A stretch of 64,000 nucleotides of DNA from CAWFPR01 sp963817635 (GTDB lineage Bacteria; Acidobacteriota; Vicinamibacteria; Vicinamibacterales; 2-12-FULL-66-21): the NCBI GenBank assembly GCA_963817635.1, contig CAWFPR010000011.1:1-64000 (forward strand), read 5' to 3'. A program made the translations under genes and the position numbers. Under the pieces are notes generated by a model. The model searched no databases. It was not told where the DNA came from and was given only the letters and a program-made list of their open reading frames with translations. Positions 54,715 to 64,000 of this stretch are shown in pieces. Each line of letters begins with the position of its first letter. Position 1 is the stretch's first letter.

Positions 54715-57703
54715 ATGGGAGAGCCTGGGGACATCACTCGCACGTCGCTGGGCCGCGCGCTGATGGTGGCCGCGGTCCTGCTGTGCGCGGCATCCGCGTG
54801 GGCAGTCTACGACGAGGTGTGGGGACAGCGGCCGTGGAAGCGCTACCAGGAGCAGTACCGTGCGCAGTTGAGCGTGCGTCTGCAGGACTTGAGAACGACT
54901 GCGGCGGGCGCCGAGCGGGCGCTGGCCGATTCTCCCGAACTCCGCGACATCGAGCGCCAGCTCGCCGCGGCCGATCGCGCCGCCGCGCCCCGCCTCGCGC
55001 AGATCGGCCGCGCGCTCATGGACATCAGGTCACGCCTGGCCACCGCGCGAGGGCCGCTGCAGGACGCACGAGCGCGGATCGCGGCGCTCGTCTACGAGCT
55101 GGACCGCAGCTCCAATGCGGCCGCGCGCGCTTCGATACGAGGGCCGCATCGCCGCGGTCCGGCAGGGACCGTTCGGCGGCGATGGGGAGCCCGGCACCCT
55201 CGATGCGCTGGAGACCCGCTTCAACACGCTGCTGGCCGAGGAAGCGCGACTGCTTGGCGAGGAGCGCGCGATCGGCGCGGCCGCGAGCGAGCTGCGCCGG
55301 CGACGGAACGACTACGTGTCGGAACACGCCGGCGGCGTGACCACGCAGCGGATCGACGGCCTGCTGCGCAAGACGGAGGCGGCCCCGACCGCCATCAGAC
55401 AGATTCTCGTCCCGGAATCCGGCCTCGTCGATCGATGCGAATCCTGTCATCTGGGGATCCGGGAGCCTCTGGCGTGGGCCGCGGGCGAGGCCGGCGCTCC
55501 GCGCGTCTTCGAGAGGCATCCGAATCCCGAGCTGCTGAAACTGCATGACCCCGAGCGCTTTGGCTGCTCGCCGTGTCACAACGGCAACGGGTCGGCGACA
55601 TCGAGCGTCGAGAAGGCGCACGGACGAAACGAGGGCTGGCCATGGCCGCTCCTCGATGCCACGCACCGCGAAGCCGGGTGCGTGCAATGCCATCGCCAGG
55701 ACCGGATCCTCGACGATGCGCCTGTCCTCACGCGGGGGCGCGATCTCTACCAGTCCAGGGGCTGCGCCGCGTGCCATCGATACGAGGGGTTCGACCGCGA
55801 GGTCGATCGCCTCGCCTCGACCCGCGACGAGATCCGCCGGGCGGAACAGGACGTGGCACGGGATCGGCTCGAGGTCTCGTCCGAAATCGCGCGCGGCGAT
55901 TCGGCTTCCACCAACGACGAGGCGCGCCAGCACTATGCGCGCGCGACGAGCCTCCGCCTGTCGATCAGCAACCGCGAAGCGCGGCTCGCCGAGCTCGGCG
56001 ACGAGGCGGCGTTCCTGGTGCAGGACCAGCGGACCCTGGGGCCGAGCCTGATGGATGTGCGCGTGAAGCTGCGCAAGCCGTGGATTCCCGTGTGGCTGAA
56101 CGATCCGCAGGCGTTTCGGCCAGGTACGAACATGCCGCACTTCCGCCTGAGCGCGCAGGAGCGCCAGGCCGTCGCTGCCTTCATCTGGCAGGCCGCCGCG
56201 ACTGCGCCCGGCGTGACCCCGCAGCCGAAGGGCGACGCCGTCCGCGGCAAGGAGTCGTTCGAGACCCGCGGCTGTCTCGGGTGCCACTCCATCGGCGAAG
56301 GGACGGCAGCTATCGGCGGCAGTTTTGCCCCCAATCTCTCGCGGCTCGGAGAGAAGGCCGGCTACGACTACATTACGCAGTGGATACACGACCCGCGCGG
56401 TCGCTCGACGCTGATGGTCATGCCGAATCTCCGGCTGTCCTGGGCGGAGTCTCGCGACATCGCCACCTACCTCACGGGCCTGGCGCGCGAAGGCGCCTCC
56501 TATCCGGCCGACGTGTCCTACATGGACGATCCGCGCCTCGCCGACCTGGGGCGCGGACTGGTGAGCCGCTATGGCTGCGCGAACTGTCACGAGATCCGAG
56601 GCTTCGACCACGTGGTCCGCGTCGGCACGGAACTCACGCGCGAAGGCAGCAAGCCGATCGAGCAACTGGATTTCGGGCGCCTGGCGGCCGCCGCCCGACG
56701 CGACGGCTGGTACACCCCGATCGGGTTCTTCGAGCGCAAGCTGACGGATCCAGGGGTTTTCGACCAGGGGCGCACCAAAGCGCCGGACGATCGGCTGCGC
56801 ATGCCCGACATCGCGCTCAGCACCGCGGACGCGCAGGCGCTCGCGACGTTCCTGGCGGGCAGCGTGGACCTGCCGGCGCAAGGCTCGCTTCGCACGCTGC
56901 CGGCCGCGTTCCGCTACGAGCCCACGGGCGCCGCCAGGGATGTGCAGGAGGGCTGGTGGGTCGTCGCGAAGTACAACTGCATGGGGTGTCACGCGATCCA
57001 ACCGGCGCAGTCGTCCAGCCTCAGTGCGGTGCCGCGCTACGAGGATCCCGACTGGAAGGAAAGGCTGCCGCCGTCCCTGAATCAGGAAGGGGCGCGCGTG
57101 AATCCCGACTGGCTCGTGCGCTTCCTGGCGAACCCCGCGCTGGATGGGCAGACGCTCGATCGCAACGGCGTGCGTTCGTACCTGCAGGTGCGGATGCCGA
57201 CGTTTGGCTTCTCGCCGAACGAAATCCGGGTCCTCGTGGCGTTTTTCGCGGCGCTGGCCGGCCAGGCCGCGCCTTACGTCGCGCCGCGCCTGGAGCCGCT
57301 CGATGCGCAGGAGTTGTCGCTGGCCCGCGCGCTGTTTTCATCGCGCGAGGGCGTCTGCCTGAAGTGTCACGTCGTCGGCGATCCGCGTCACGACCGTACG
57401 GCGACCTCCCCGGACCTGCTCCTCGCCGCGGGGCGGCTCAAGCCTGAGTGGACGGCCCGCTGGATGGTCGAGCCGCAGGAGCTGAGCCCGGGGACGGCCA
57501 TGCCGGCGAAGCTGTTCCGCCGCGTGGACGGGCGCTGGGTGTTCGCCGGCCCCTCGTCGCCCGCGCTCCAGCGCTACACGAAGGACCACGCGCAACTGCT
57601 CGTGCGCTACCTGTTCCAGCTCACTGCGGACGAGCAGCGCCGTTTGCTCCGGGCGCTCCCGGCGTCAGTCCCAGGGCCCCCCACGGGCGGTCACCGGCCT
57701 TGA
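54715..57703 (+). CDS. octaheme cytochrome c with N-terminal anchor and coiled coil (frameshifted)
   Basis: About 995 residues after removing one extra base in a CG repeat near 55125. A membrane segment (ALMVAAVLLCAASAWAVYDEV) and two coiled-coil stretches (about 45-150 and 380-440) precede and separate the heme domains. Eight heme sites are seen: CESCH, CSPCH, CVQCH, CAACH, CLGCH, CANCH, CMGCH and CLKCH. The cytochrome c fold with a distal Met-type motif is repeated. It starts one base after the cytochrome b stop, so it is probably the electron acceptor of the complex, in place of a classical cytochrome c1. Its 3' end overlaps the convergent propeller gene by 83 bp. Confidence 0.85.
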
Positions 57704-58673
57704 GCGTCTTCAGCACGGTCTGCGTGGCCAGCTCGATCACCGACACGTCGTTCGAGGGCCCGTTGGCGGTGTAGAGGAACCTGCCGTCGGGCGACAGCGC
57801 CACACCCCACGGGCGCGTGCCGCCCGCGGCGAACGACCCCGTGACCGTGCTGGTGGCCATATCGAAGACGAACACCTTGGCCGCACGCCCCGTGGTCACG
57901 TACAGCGTCTTGCCGTCCTTCGTCAGCGTCATTCCCATCGGCAGGTATTCCTTGCCGAGGCGGATCGTCTCGAGCGGCTCGAGGGCGATCGCGTCCAGCA
58001 CCAGCAGGTTGCCGTCGGCTTCACACGCGATCACCGCCCGTGCGCTGTCGGGTGCCACCACCATCGTGCGCGGGCGATTGCAGGCCTTGATCTGCTTCAC
58101 GACCTTGCCGGTCGCCGTATCGATCTGCGCGACCTTTCCCTCGTCTTCGGTGGTGACGAACACGAAGTGGCCGTCGGGGCTGAACGTGAGCCCTTCAGGC
58201 TCTTCCCCCACCGACACCGTGGACGTAATCGTCCCGGACGCCACGTCCACGAGGTTGACCCCCTCCTCGTCCTTGTTCGCGATGTAGATGGTGCGGCCGT
58301 CGGCGCTGAGCGCCAGCTGTTCGGGGTTCGAGCCGCCTGGAATCACCCGGAGCAGCGTGGTCGTCCGCACGTCGAAGACGCCGATTCCGTCCGCGCCCCT
58401 GTCGGGCGGCGGCAGCGTGCTCTCGTCAACCCCCGGCGGGGCGTACGGCGATCCGCTCAGGGCCACGTAGATGAGCGTGCCGTCCGGGCTGGCGACCATT
58501 CCGCGCGGCCGCTTCCCGAGGTTGACCGTCGCGACCACTTCCTGCCGCGCCGGATCGATGACCGTCATCGTTCCGGAACCCTCGCTCGTGATGTACACGC
58601 GGCCGGCGGTGTGGTCGGCGCGGCTGCACGCGGCGACAGTGAGCAGAACCAGGGGCGCGAGATACCAGCGCAT
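57621..58673 (-). CDS. YVTN-family beta-propeller lipoprotein
   Basis: An intact 350-residue protein. Its lipobox LLTVAACS places it as a lipoprotein. Seven repeats carry the YVTN/YncE-type pattern (GRVYITSEGSGTMTVIDPA, KRPRGMVASPDGTLIYVA, RPWGVALSPDGRFLYTANGPSNDVSVIE). Such proteins bind partners or metal-cofactor enzymes in the periplasm. It starts directly after the TGA of the cupredoxin-like gene, so the two are coupled. The last 83 bases of its gene overlap the end of the octaheme cytochrome gene on the other strand. Confidence 0.88.
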   Translation of the reverse strand: MRWYLAPLVLLTVAACSRADHTAGRVYITSEGSGTMTVIDPARQEVVATVNLGKRPRGMVASPDGTLIYVALSGSPYAPPGVDESTLPPPDRGADGIGVFDVRTTTLLRVIPGGSNPEQLALSADGRTIYIANKDEEGVNLVDVASGTITSTVSVGEEPEGLTFSPDGHFVFVTTEDEGKVAQIDTATGKVVKQIKACNRPRTMVVAPDSARAVIACEADGNLLVLDAIALEPLETIRLGKEYLPMGMTLTKDGKTLYVTTGRAAKVFVFDMATSTVTGSFAAGGTRPWGVALSPDGRFLYTANGPSNDVSVIELATQTVLKTLKAGDRPWGALGLTPGAPGANGAARPQ

Positions 58674-59477
58674 TCACTTCTCCTTGCCGGCGTTGCCGCC
58701 GAGCGTGAATTCCAGGGACTGGCTCGAGGACGGCGCGAGCGTCACCTGCTGCTCGATCTCGTCCATCTGTTCGTGCCACACGGCGACGGTGTAGTCTCCC
58801 GGCGGAACGTCGTGCAGCTCGAACGACCCGTCCAGCCCGGTCACGGCGAAGTACGGGTGCTCGACGACGCCGATCCAGGCGCGCATCCACGGGTGGAGGT
58901 TGCACTTCACGCGGATCATGACTTCGCGCCGGGCGAACCGGTGCACGACATCTGCGGACTGCGGAGCCATGCCTTCGTTCCACTCGTAGTTGTTCTTCGG
59001 CACCGGGTGGACGTTGTGCTCGATCGGATCGCTGTTCCGTACGGCGAGCCCGGCGCGGGCCTGAACGCCAACGACGCGCGGCGCGAACATGCAGCCCTTC
59101 TGGTCGAGGACGACGGGCTCTTTGGGTGGTTCGAAGGTCTTTCCTTCCAGGCCGGTTTTGATGTAGACGAAGGCATTCGACAGGCCGCCTCCGGGTCCGA
59201 GGACGATCTGGCCGTCGGGCACGGGCTTGCCCGTATGCATGTCCACGCAGGCCTCTTCGGCGTTCATGTCGAGCACGGTGGCCGTCGGCTTCGGACCGCG
59301 GTACCTGATCGTGCCGCGGATGCTGCCCGCGGTGCCGGGATCCACGTGAAAGTAGGCGACGGGTTCAGGCTGGGACGACGCGGCTGGCCTGGTCTCCTCA
59401 GCCGTTTGGCGCGTGCCTCCGCAGCCTGCCGCAAGGACCGTCGCGGCAAGTGCCAGGCGCTGCCAGGTATTCGACAT
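58674..59477 (-). CDS. cupredoxin-like lipoprotein with carboxypeptidase-regulatory domain
   Basis: A 267-residue protein. ATG at 59477 gives a lipobox (AATVLAAGCGG). Residues about 45-100 resemble a regulatory beta-sandwich (GSIRGTIRYRGPKP). From about 120 the sequence has type-1 copper features: an N-terminal His in IEHNVHPVP and the ligand loop VKCNLHPWMRAW with Cys, His and Met. A final beta-sandwich (GSFELHDVPPGDYTVAVWHE) follows. Such plastocyanin-like proteins carry electrons or bind copper. It lies upstream of and coupled to the propeller gene, near the respiratory cluster. Confidence 0.8.
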   Translation of the reverse strand: MSNTWQRLALAATVLAAGCGGTRQTAEETRPAASSQPEPVAYFHVDPGTAGSIRGTIRYRGPKPTATVLDMNAEEACVDMHTGKPVPDGQIVLGPGGGLSNAFVYIKTGLEGKTFEPPKEPVVLDQKGCMFAPRVVGVQARAGLAVRNSDPIEHNVHPVPKNNYEWNEGMAPQSADVVHRFARREVMIRVKCNLHPWMRAWIGVVEHPYFAVTGLDGSFELHDVPPGDYTVAVWHEQMDEIEQQVTLAPSSSQSLEFTLGGNAGKEK

Positions 59478-59579
59478 GGTGGACCCCTTTTCCCGCGTGC
59501 CGAACATCCGGCGATCCGGCGGGATTCCCCGGCCTGCCGCAACACCAGTACCGTTCGACGCGGGAGCTGGCGGCAGGCC

Positions 59580-59617
59580 AAAAAAAAGACGCCCGGGTGC
59601 ATGGGCACCCGGGCGTC
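59580..59617 (-). terminator. rho-independent terminator of the TonB receptor gene
   Basis: A perfect 13-bp GC-rich stem (GACGCCCGGGTGC and its complement) with a 4-base loop is followed on the minus strand by eight T residues (the A-run at 59580-59587). It lies just past the stop at 59638 of the receptor gene and before the cupredoxin gene start at 59477. Confidence 0.93.
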
Positions 59618-59637
59618 CTGGTCAGCGGCGCCCTGCG

Positions 59638-62600
59638 TCAGAACGCGTACTTGATCGCGAACTGCATGATCCGCGGATCGCTGGCTGTGTCCGTGACACG
59701 GCCGTTGGTGAGACTGTTCGATCCGATCGTTATTGACGGGTTCGCCCAATTCGAGTGATTGAAGATATTGAACGCCTCGACGCGGAGCTCGATGCGCTTG
59801 CTGCTGGAAAACGACAGCCTGCGTGAGAAGGACACGTCGACGTTCCAGAATCCCGGACCGAAGAGGTAGCCCTTGGGCGTGTCTCCCCACAGGCCAGGGG
59901 TATTCGGAGCGAATGCGTCCACGTTGAACCACGCGATCGACTGGCTGCTGCCGGTCGCGGCCTGAACCCGCTGGCTGGACGGCAAGTACGGGTCGACGCC
60001 CGCGACGATGATGGGTCGCTGATTGTTGATGCCCGTCAGGGAGAGGTTGCCGGTCGTCGACGGCGTGATCGGGCTCCCGCTGCGCGCGGTCCAGATGACG
60101 CCGGCCTGCCAGTCCCTGGTCAGCGTCTTGAGGAAGCCGCCCCCGAAGCCAGGGCTGAGCAGCACCGTCGACATGTTGAAGTTGTGGCGGCGATCCGCGA
60201 CGCACGGGCCCTTGTTCGTCGAGGCATCGGGCTGCGGATTCGAGCTGGTCTGGTCGGCAATCGGCAAGGGGTAGGAGTTGCCGATGTCGGTGCCGGGCTC
60301 CCCTTCGTTCGTGCACTTGCTCAGCGTGTAGTTGGAGTTCATGCTCCAGCCGCTAGCCAGGCGCTTCTGCACGCCAAGTCTCACGCCTTGGTACCAGCCC
60401 CTTGCGTTGTCGTAGGTCTGGTTGACGCTGTTGACCTGATAGTAATTGCCCTCCGTGGGGTTGAGCAGCGTCAGCAGCGCCCGCGCCTGGAGATTTGCCG
60501 ACGAAGTGTTCGAGCACGGCCCGTCCTTGGTGAGCCCGGTACTCCCCGGCCTCGCAGTTACCGGGAATATAGACGGCCGGATTCTCGTTGAATCCGCTCC
60601 AGATGTGCGTGGTCTTGTTTCCCATGTAGGTGACGTCCACCAGCAGGCCCAGCGGGAACTGCCGCTGGTAGGACACGTTCCACTGGGTCACCTGCATCGG
60701 GGTGACGTGAATCGGCATGCTGACGTAGACGCCCTGCTGCGGGAACGTCACATCGCTCTGCGGCAGCGTGACGGGCTGCCCCTGGGTGGGGTAGTTGATC
60801 GCCTTCAGCGGGTCGCCGCCCGGCGTGTAGGACCACGGATCGGCGAAGGGAATCGCGCAGCCGTTCTTGTTCGGCACGCCGCACGACGTCGGCGCGAGCG
60901 CGTCGACCGTGTTGCCGAACGGCGAGTTGAGCATGTGGTGCGCGTACTGCCACAGCTTCGGCGAATCGTAGTAGTGTCCGATGCCGACGCGAATCGTCTG
61001 CTGCGTTGTTGCCCTTCGGATCCCACACGACGCCGACCCGCGGGGCGAACTGCTTGTAGTTGTTGGTGTTGTTCGACCCGTTGGTCGGGAAGCCCGGGTC
61101 GCCCGAGAACAGCAAGCCGACGGGCGCGTTCGGATACGTCACGCTGCGGATGCCCTTGTCGAAGTTCTCCCGGCTGAAGGCCGTCGTGAACCCGTTGGCG
61201 TCCTTGGCCGCCAGGTACGGCTCCCAGCGGATCCCGTAGGTGACGGTGAGATTCCGGCTCATCCTCCAGACGTCATTCGCATACAACCCGACGGCGTTGA
61301 TGGACTGGTTGTTGATCTGGCTGCCCCCCTGGCGGAAGGTCGCCGGCAACCCGAGCACGAAGTCGGCCATGTTCAGGCCGCCGCTCGTGCTCGAGTTCCC
61401 GCTCGTGATGAGACCCGTGAACGCCGAGGTTGCCATTCGACTGGAACGTGCCGTCACCGTCGGTGTGCGGGCGGGTCCAGACGCCGCCGAACGACAGGCT
61501 GTGCGCGCCCTTGATCCAGTCGATGTCCTCGGCGACCGACGGCGTGAGCACCTTGAACCGGCCCGTAAAACCGCTGCCGCTCCATCCGGCTGTGCCGCCT
61601 GCCAGGAAGTCCTGGCCGCCGCCCGCGGTGTACTGGAACGTGTTGACCCCCAGCGAGGTCCATGTCGGAGCGCCGTCCCCCTCAATGCGCTCGGTGGAGG
61701 TTTGCTGCAACGTCACGCGCGTCGTGGCGACGAACGACGAGTTCACGACCCAGTCGAAGCCGCTGGCAAACGTCGTCATGCTCGCGGCGATGCCGAGGCC
61801 CCGTTCGCTCATGTCGATCAGGTTCGGCTTGTCCTTGTTGAAGGCCGGATCGTGAGAGTACTTCGTACGGAACACGCGGCCGAACACCCGCTTGTTCGCG
61901 TTCAACTGGTAGTCCAGGCGCCCGATGTACTGCTGCTCGGTGCTGTCGTTCGAAATCTGGCGCACGACGCGGCCGCAGCCGTTTGGATCCAGGGCCGGAT
62001 CCGGCAGCGGGAGCATGTTCATCATCTTGATCGAGATGGGATTGTAGAGGGCGGGATCGATCTGGTTGTTCACGAACGGAGCGCCGAGGGTCCGGTCGGT
62101 GCCGCCGCGGCAGGCCGCCGACATGATACGCCGGAAATCGCCGTTGCGCACCTCCAGCGGTCGGCACGAACTGATCGGCCGCCACCGGCGCGATGTTCGT
62201 TTTCGTGAGCTGCGTGCCGCCGAAGAAGAAGAGCTTGTCCTTGACGACCGGCCCGCCGATGACGCCGCCCCCCTGGTTCCGCTTCAGCCCGTCGTCGAGT
62301 CCGAGCCCGCCGTTCTCCTTCCGATCGAAGTAGGCGATGGAATTGAACCTGTGGTCGCGCGCGAAGTCGAACGCGGTGCCGTGGAAGGCATTCGTGCCGG
62401 ACTTCGTGACCGCGTTCACCGTGCCGCCGGTAGACATGCCGTATCGCGCGTTGCGGACGCCGGTTTCGGTCTTGAACTCCTGGAGCGCATCCGGGAAGGG
62501 CATCGGGTTGCCGGTGTTGTTCTGCGGGTCGTTGTTGTACCCGCCGTCCACCAGGTACATCGTGCTGTTGCCCGTGCCGCCCGCGATCGAGATGGCGACG

Positions 62601-63130
62601 GCATTGGGATACTGCCGGTTGTCGGTGAGGGTCGTGTTCTCGACCGCTGACCCCGACAGCAGAATCAACTGCAGGGCGCTGCGACCGTTCAGCGGGAGCG
62701 TGACGATCTGATCCTGCGGGATGACCGTGCCAACGTTCACGTTGCGGGTCTCGACCAGCGCCGCGTCGGCCTGGACGCGCACGGTCTCCTCGAGCCCGCC
62801 GATCTTCATCGTCACGTTGACCGACCGCGTGTCGCCGACGGCGAGCACGATGCCGGTCTGTTCGAAGCTGCTGAACCCGCTGAGTTTCGCGCTCAACTTG
62901 TACGGGCCGACCGGCAGATTGGTGAAGACGTACTCACCTTTGTCCGCGGTGATGACGAATCGATTCATCCCCGTGTCGGTTTGCGTGACCGTCACTTCCA
63001 CGCCCGGCAGCGCAGCGCCGGACTGATCCAATACCGTCCCAGTCAACTGGGCCACGGCAACCGTCTGGGCCACAGCCCCGACCGGCACGAGCACGAGCGT
63101 CACAAGAGCCAACATCAGGCTGCGTCGCAC
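59638..63130 (-). CDS. TonB-dependent receptor, Oar-like (frameshifted)
   Basis: Start is GTG at 63130 with GGAGGA before it, then a signal peptide (LMLALVTLVLVPVGAVAQT). A carboxypeptidase-regulatory domain follows (LTGTVLDQSGAALPGVEVTV), then a plug (VGTVIPQDQIVTLPLNGRS, VNAVTKSGTN) and a barrel. Four frame changes (near 62155, 61430, 61010 and 60440) each require removing one extra base; the corrected length is about 1162 residues. The protein ends IMQFAIKYAF, matching the intact receptor at 20902. Transcription probably ends at the terminator at 59580-59617. Confidence 0.9.
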
Positions 63131-63445
63131 GATCCTTCCTCCTTATGGTGAGCCCGGACAGGTCGCGTAAAAAGATGCGGGTGAGCTACACTAGGCCAAG
63201 ACATGTCCTAATGTCAATACAAGATGGCAGGTTGAGGCCGGCCGCGTGGCCGGCGCGTGCGGCGAATTCTCGTGCCGCCGGGCCCCGGGGCGATCGCGCC
63301 GGACCCCGGGCCGGAGGAGGCCGGGGCCCGCCCGGGTGGCAGTCGCCTTGCCTGCTGCATCGCCGGTTGGGCGGGCCGTGACGGGAACCCGCCGAAACCG
63401 CAACGAATCTCATGCGTGCTGCCGGAATTCCGGCCGAGGCGTCCT
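63131..63445. other. divergent region between receptor and cytochrome c genes
   Basis: 315 bp. Near 63188-63217 lies the candidate promoter of the receptor, listed separately. The part at 63240-63400 is extremely GC-rich with runs of CCCGGG, and no gene is supported there. Confidence 0.5.
63188..63217 (-). promoter_or_regulatory. candidate sigma-70 promoter with GACAT/ATGTC inverted repeat
   Basis: On the minus strand TTGACA (63212-63217) and TAGTGT (63188-63193) are 18 bp apart and about 58 bp before the GTG start at 63130. The inverted repeat GACAT-TAGGAC-ATGTC overlaps the -35 box and spacer, a position suited to a repressor. CTTGTATTG just upstream is also seen near 41900, in the promoter region of the PQQ and aldehyde dehydrogenase genes. 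Confidence 0.45.
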
Positions 63446-63895
63446 ATGAAACCGACCCGATGGATCTGCATGCTTGGCGGAATGTTCGTCCTGTGCCTGG
63501 CGGGCGTGACCGCCGCCCAGCAGTCTGCTGGCCAGGCCACCAAACCGACCGTAAAACGCACGATCGTTCAGCCGACGGACAGCGTCGACGGAAAGGAAAT
63601 CTACAACCTCTACTGCGCCGTGTGCCACGGGAGGGACGGTAAGGGGGGCGGGCCGGCCGCCCCGGCGCTGAAGGCCCCGGTGCCGGACCTGACCACCATC
63701 GCGAAACGCAACGGGGGCAAGTACGACAAGGCCGCCGTCCTGGCGGGGATCAAGGGCTTCAACGTGTCGGCCCACGGCAGCCAGGAAATGCCCATCTGGG
63801 GCCCGGTCTTCGACACAATGGCGAACAACTCGGGCGTGGCCGCGCTGCGACTCAGCAACCTGGTGGACTTCGTGGGGACGATTCAGCAGAAGTAG
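63446..63895 (+). CDS. small cytochrome c
   Basis: A 149-residue protein starting at ATG 63446 with a signal peptide (WICMLGGMFVLCLAGVTAAQQ). The heme motif is CAVCHG in YNLYCAVCHGRDGKGGGPAAPALKAPVPDL, and a C-terminal helix contains VAALRLSNLVDFVGTIQQ. The axial Met is probably in EMPIWG. It is a soluble class I cytochrome c, which may carry electrons from the complex or the PQQ dehydrogenase. Confidence 0.9.
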   Translation: MKPTRWICMLGGMFVLCLAGVTAAQQSAGQATKPTVKRTIVQPTDSVDGKEIYNLYCAVCHGRDGKGGGPAAPALKAPVPDLTTIAKRNGGKYDKAAVLAGIKGFNVSAHGSQEMPIWGPVFDTMANNSGVAALRLSNLVDFVGTIQQK

Positions 63896-63957
63896 GGCGT
63901 AGGCGGCGTGGCAGGGTGCCGGGCATGACGCACGGCCCCTGCCGACGCCCCGTCGTT

Positions 63958-64000
63958 CAGTCGTTTCCCGCAATCAGGAATTCGGCGATGTCCCAGTGCC
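63958..64000 (-). CDS. partial gene, C-terminal end only
   Basis: Reading the minus strand, the frame HWDIAEFLIAGND ends at TGA near 63958. It resembles the C-terminal helix of c-type cytochrome domains, but is too short to assign. The rest of the gene lies beyond the window. Confidence 0.3.

Noticed and set aside
55025..57001. Minus-strand frame of 658 residues
   Set aside because: It is antisense to the octaheme cytochrome and has no recognisable domain.

Overview
The window is high-GC DNA from a bacterium that looks like an Acidobacteriota member, probably of the Vicinamibacteria type. The signs are several Oar-like TonB-dependent receptors with carboxypeptidase-regulatory N-termini, a VWFA-related acidobacterial-type protein, a DUF5916 barrel, Tat-exported xylose-isomerase-like TIM barrels, ThuA, PQQ and multiheme cytochrome genes. 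This placement is an inference from gene content; no rRNA is present.

Region 1 (1-9.9 kb) is a nest of insertion sequences ending near a tRNA-Ala(GGC) gene. An IS701-family element (44-1711, TSD TTAG) sits inside an IS630 transposase. One IS66 element (4955-6572, 8-bp TSD) sits inside a secreted-protein gene. A second, decayed IS66 element (7428-8950, 8-bp TSD) sits inside a DDE integrase gene. In all three cases removing the element plus one target copy restores the interrupted reading frame exactly. The IS701 element carries a KTSC-domain passenger gene.

Region 2 (10.1-20.4 kb) holds the tRNA, a PAS-PAS histidine kinase with a degenerate receiver, larE and larB (nickel-pincer cofactor synthesis, without larA or larC here), an HMG-CoA-lyase-like gene, and an apparent operon of CoA-acylating aldehyde dehydrogenase, ThDP enzyme and MFS transporter. 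A second aldehyde dehydrogenase copy lies at 40.4-41.8 kb.

Region 3 (20.4-52.2 kb) is dominated by envelope and secreted functions: TonB-dependent receptors, a DUF5916 barrel, three Tat-exported TIM-barrel proteins, ThuA, a carboxylesterase, a PQQ dehydrogenase, ApbE, a sialidase-like propeller, a zinc alcohol dehydrogenase, two methyltransferases with signal peptides, and a cytochrome c fused to a helix-hairpin-helix domain. Together these suggest uptake and periplasmic oxidation or isomerisation of carbohydrate-like substrates.

Region 4 (52.5-64 kb) is a respiratory cluster: Rieske protein, split cytochrome b, and an octaheme cytochrome c with a coiled coil. It is followed by a YVTN propeller lipoprotein, a cupredoxin-like lipoprotein, another receptor and a small cytochrome c.

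Two window-wide patterns stand out. First, a 22-bp motif (GTTACCGT...TACCGTAAC type) recurs in six intergenic regions upstream of larE, an aldehyde dehydrogenase, a TonB receptor, thuA/DUF5916, an esterase/receptor pair and the sialidase-like gene, and may mark one regulon. Second, about 28 single-base frame changes affect about 17 otherwise conserved genes. Most are one-base insertions, so many apparent pseudogenes are more likely sequence errors than biology. Frameshifted genes are therefore listed with their full span.
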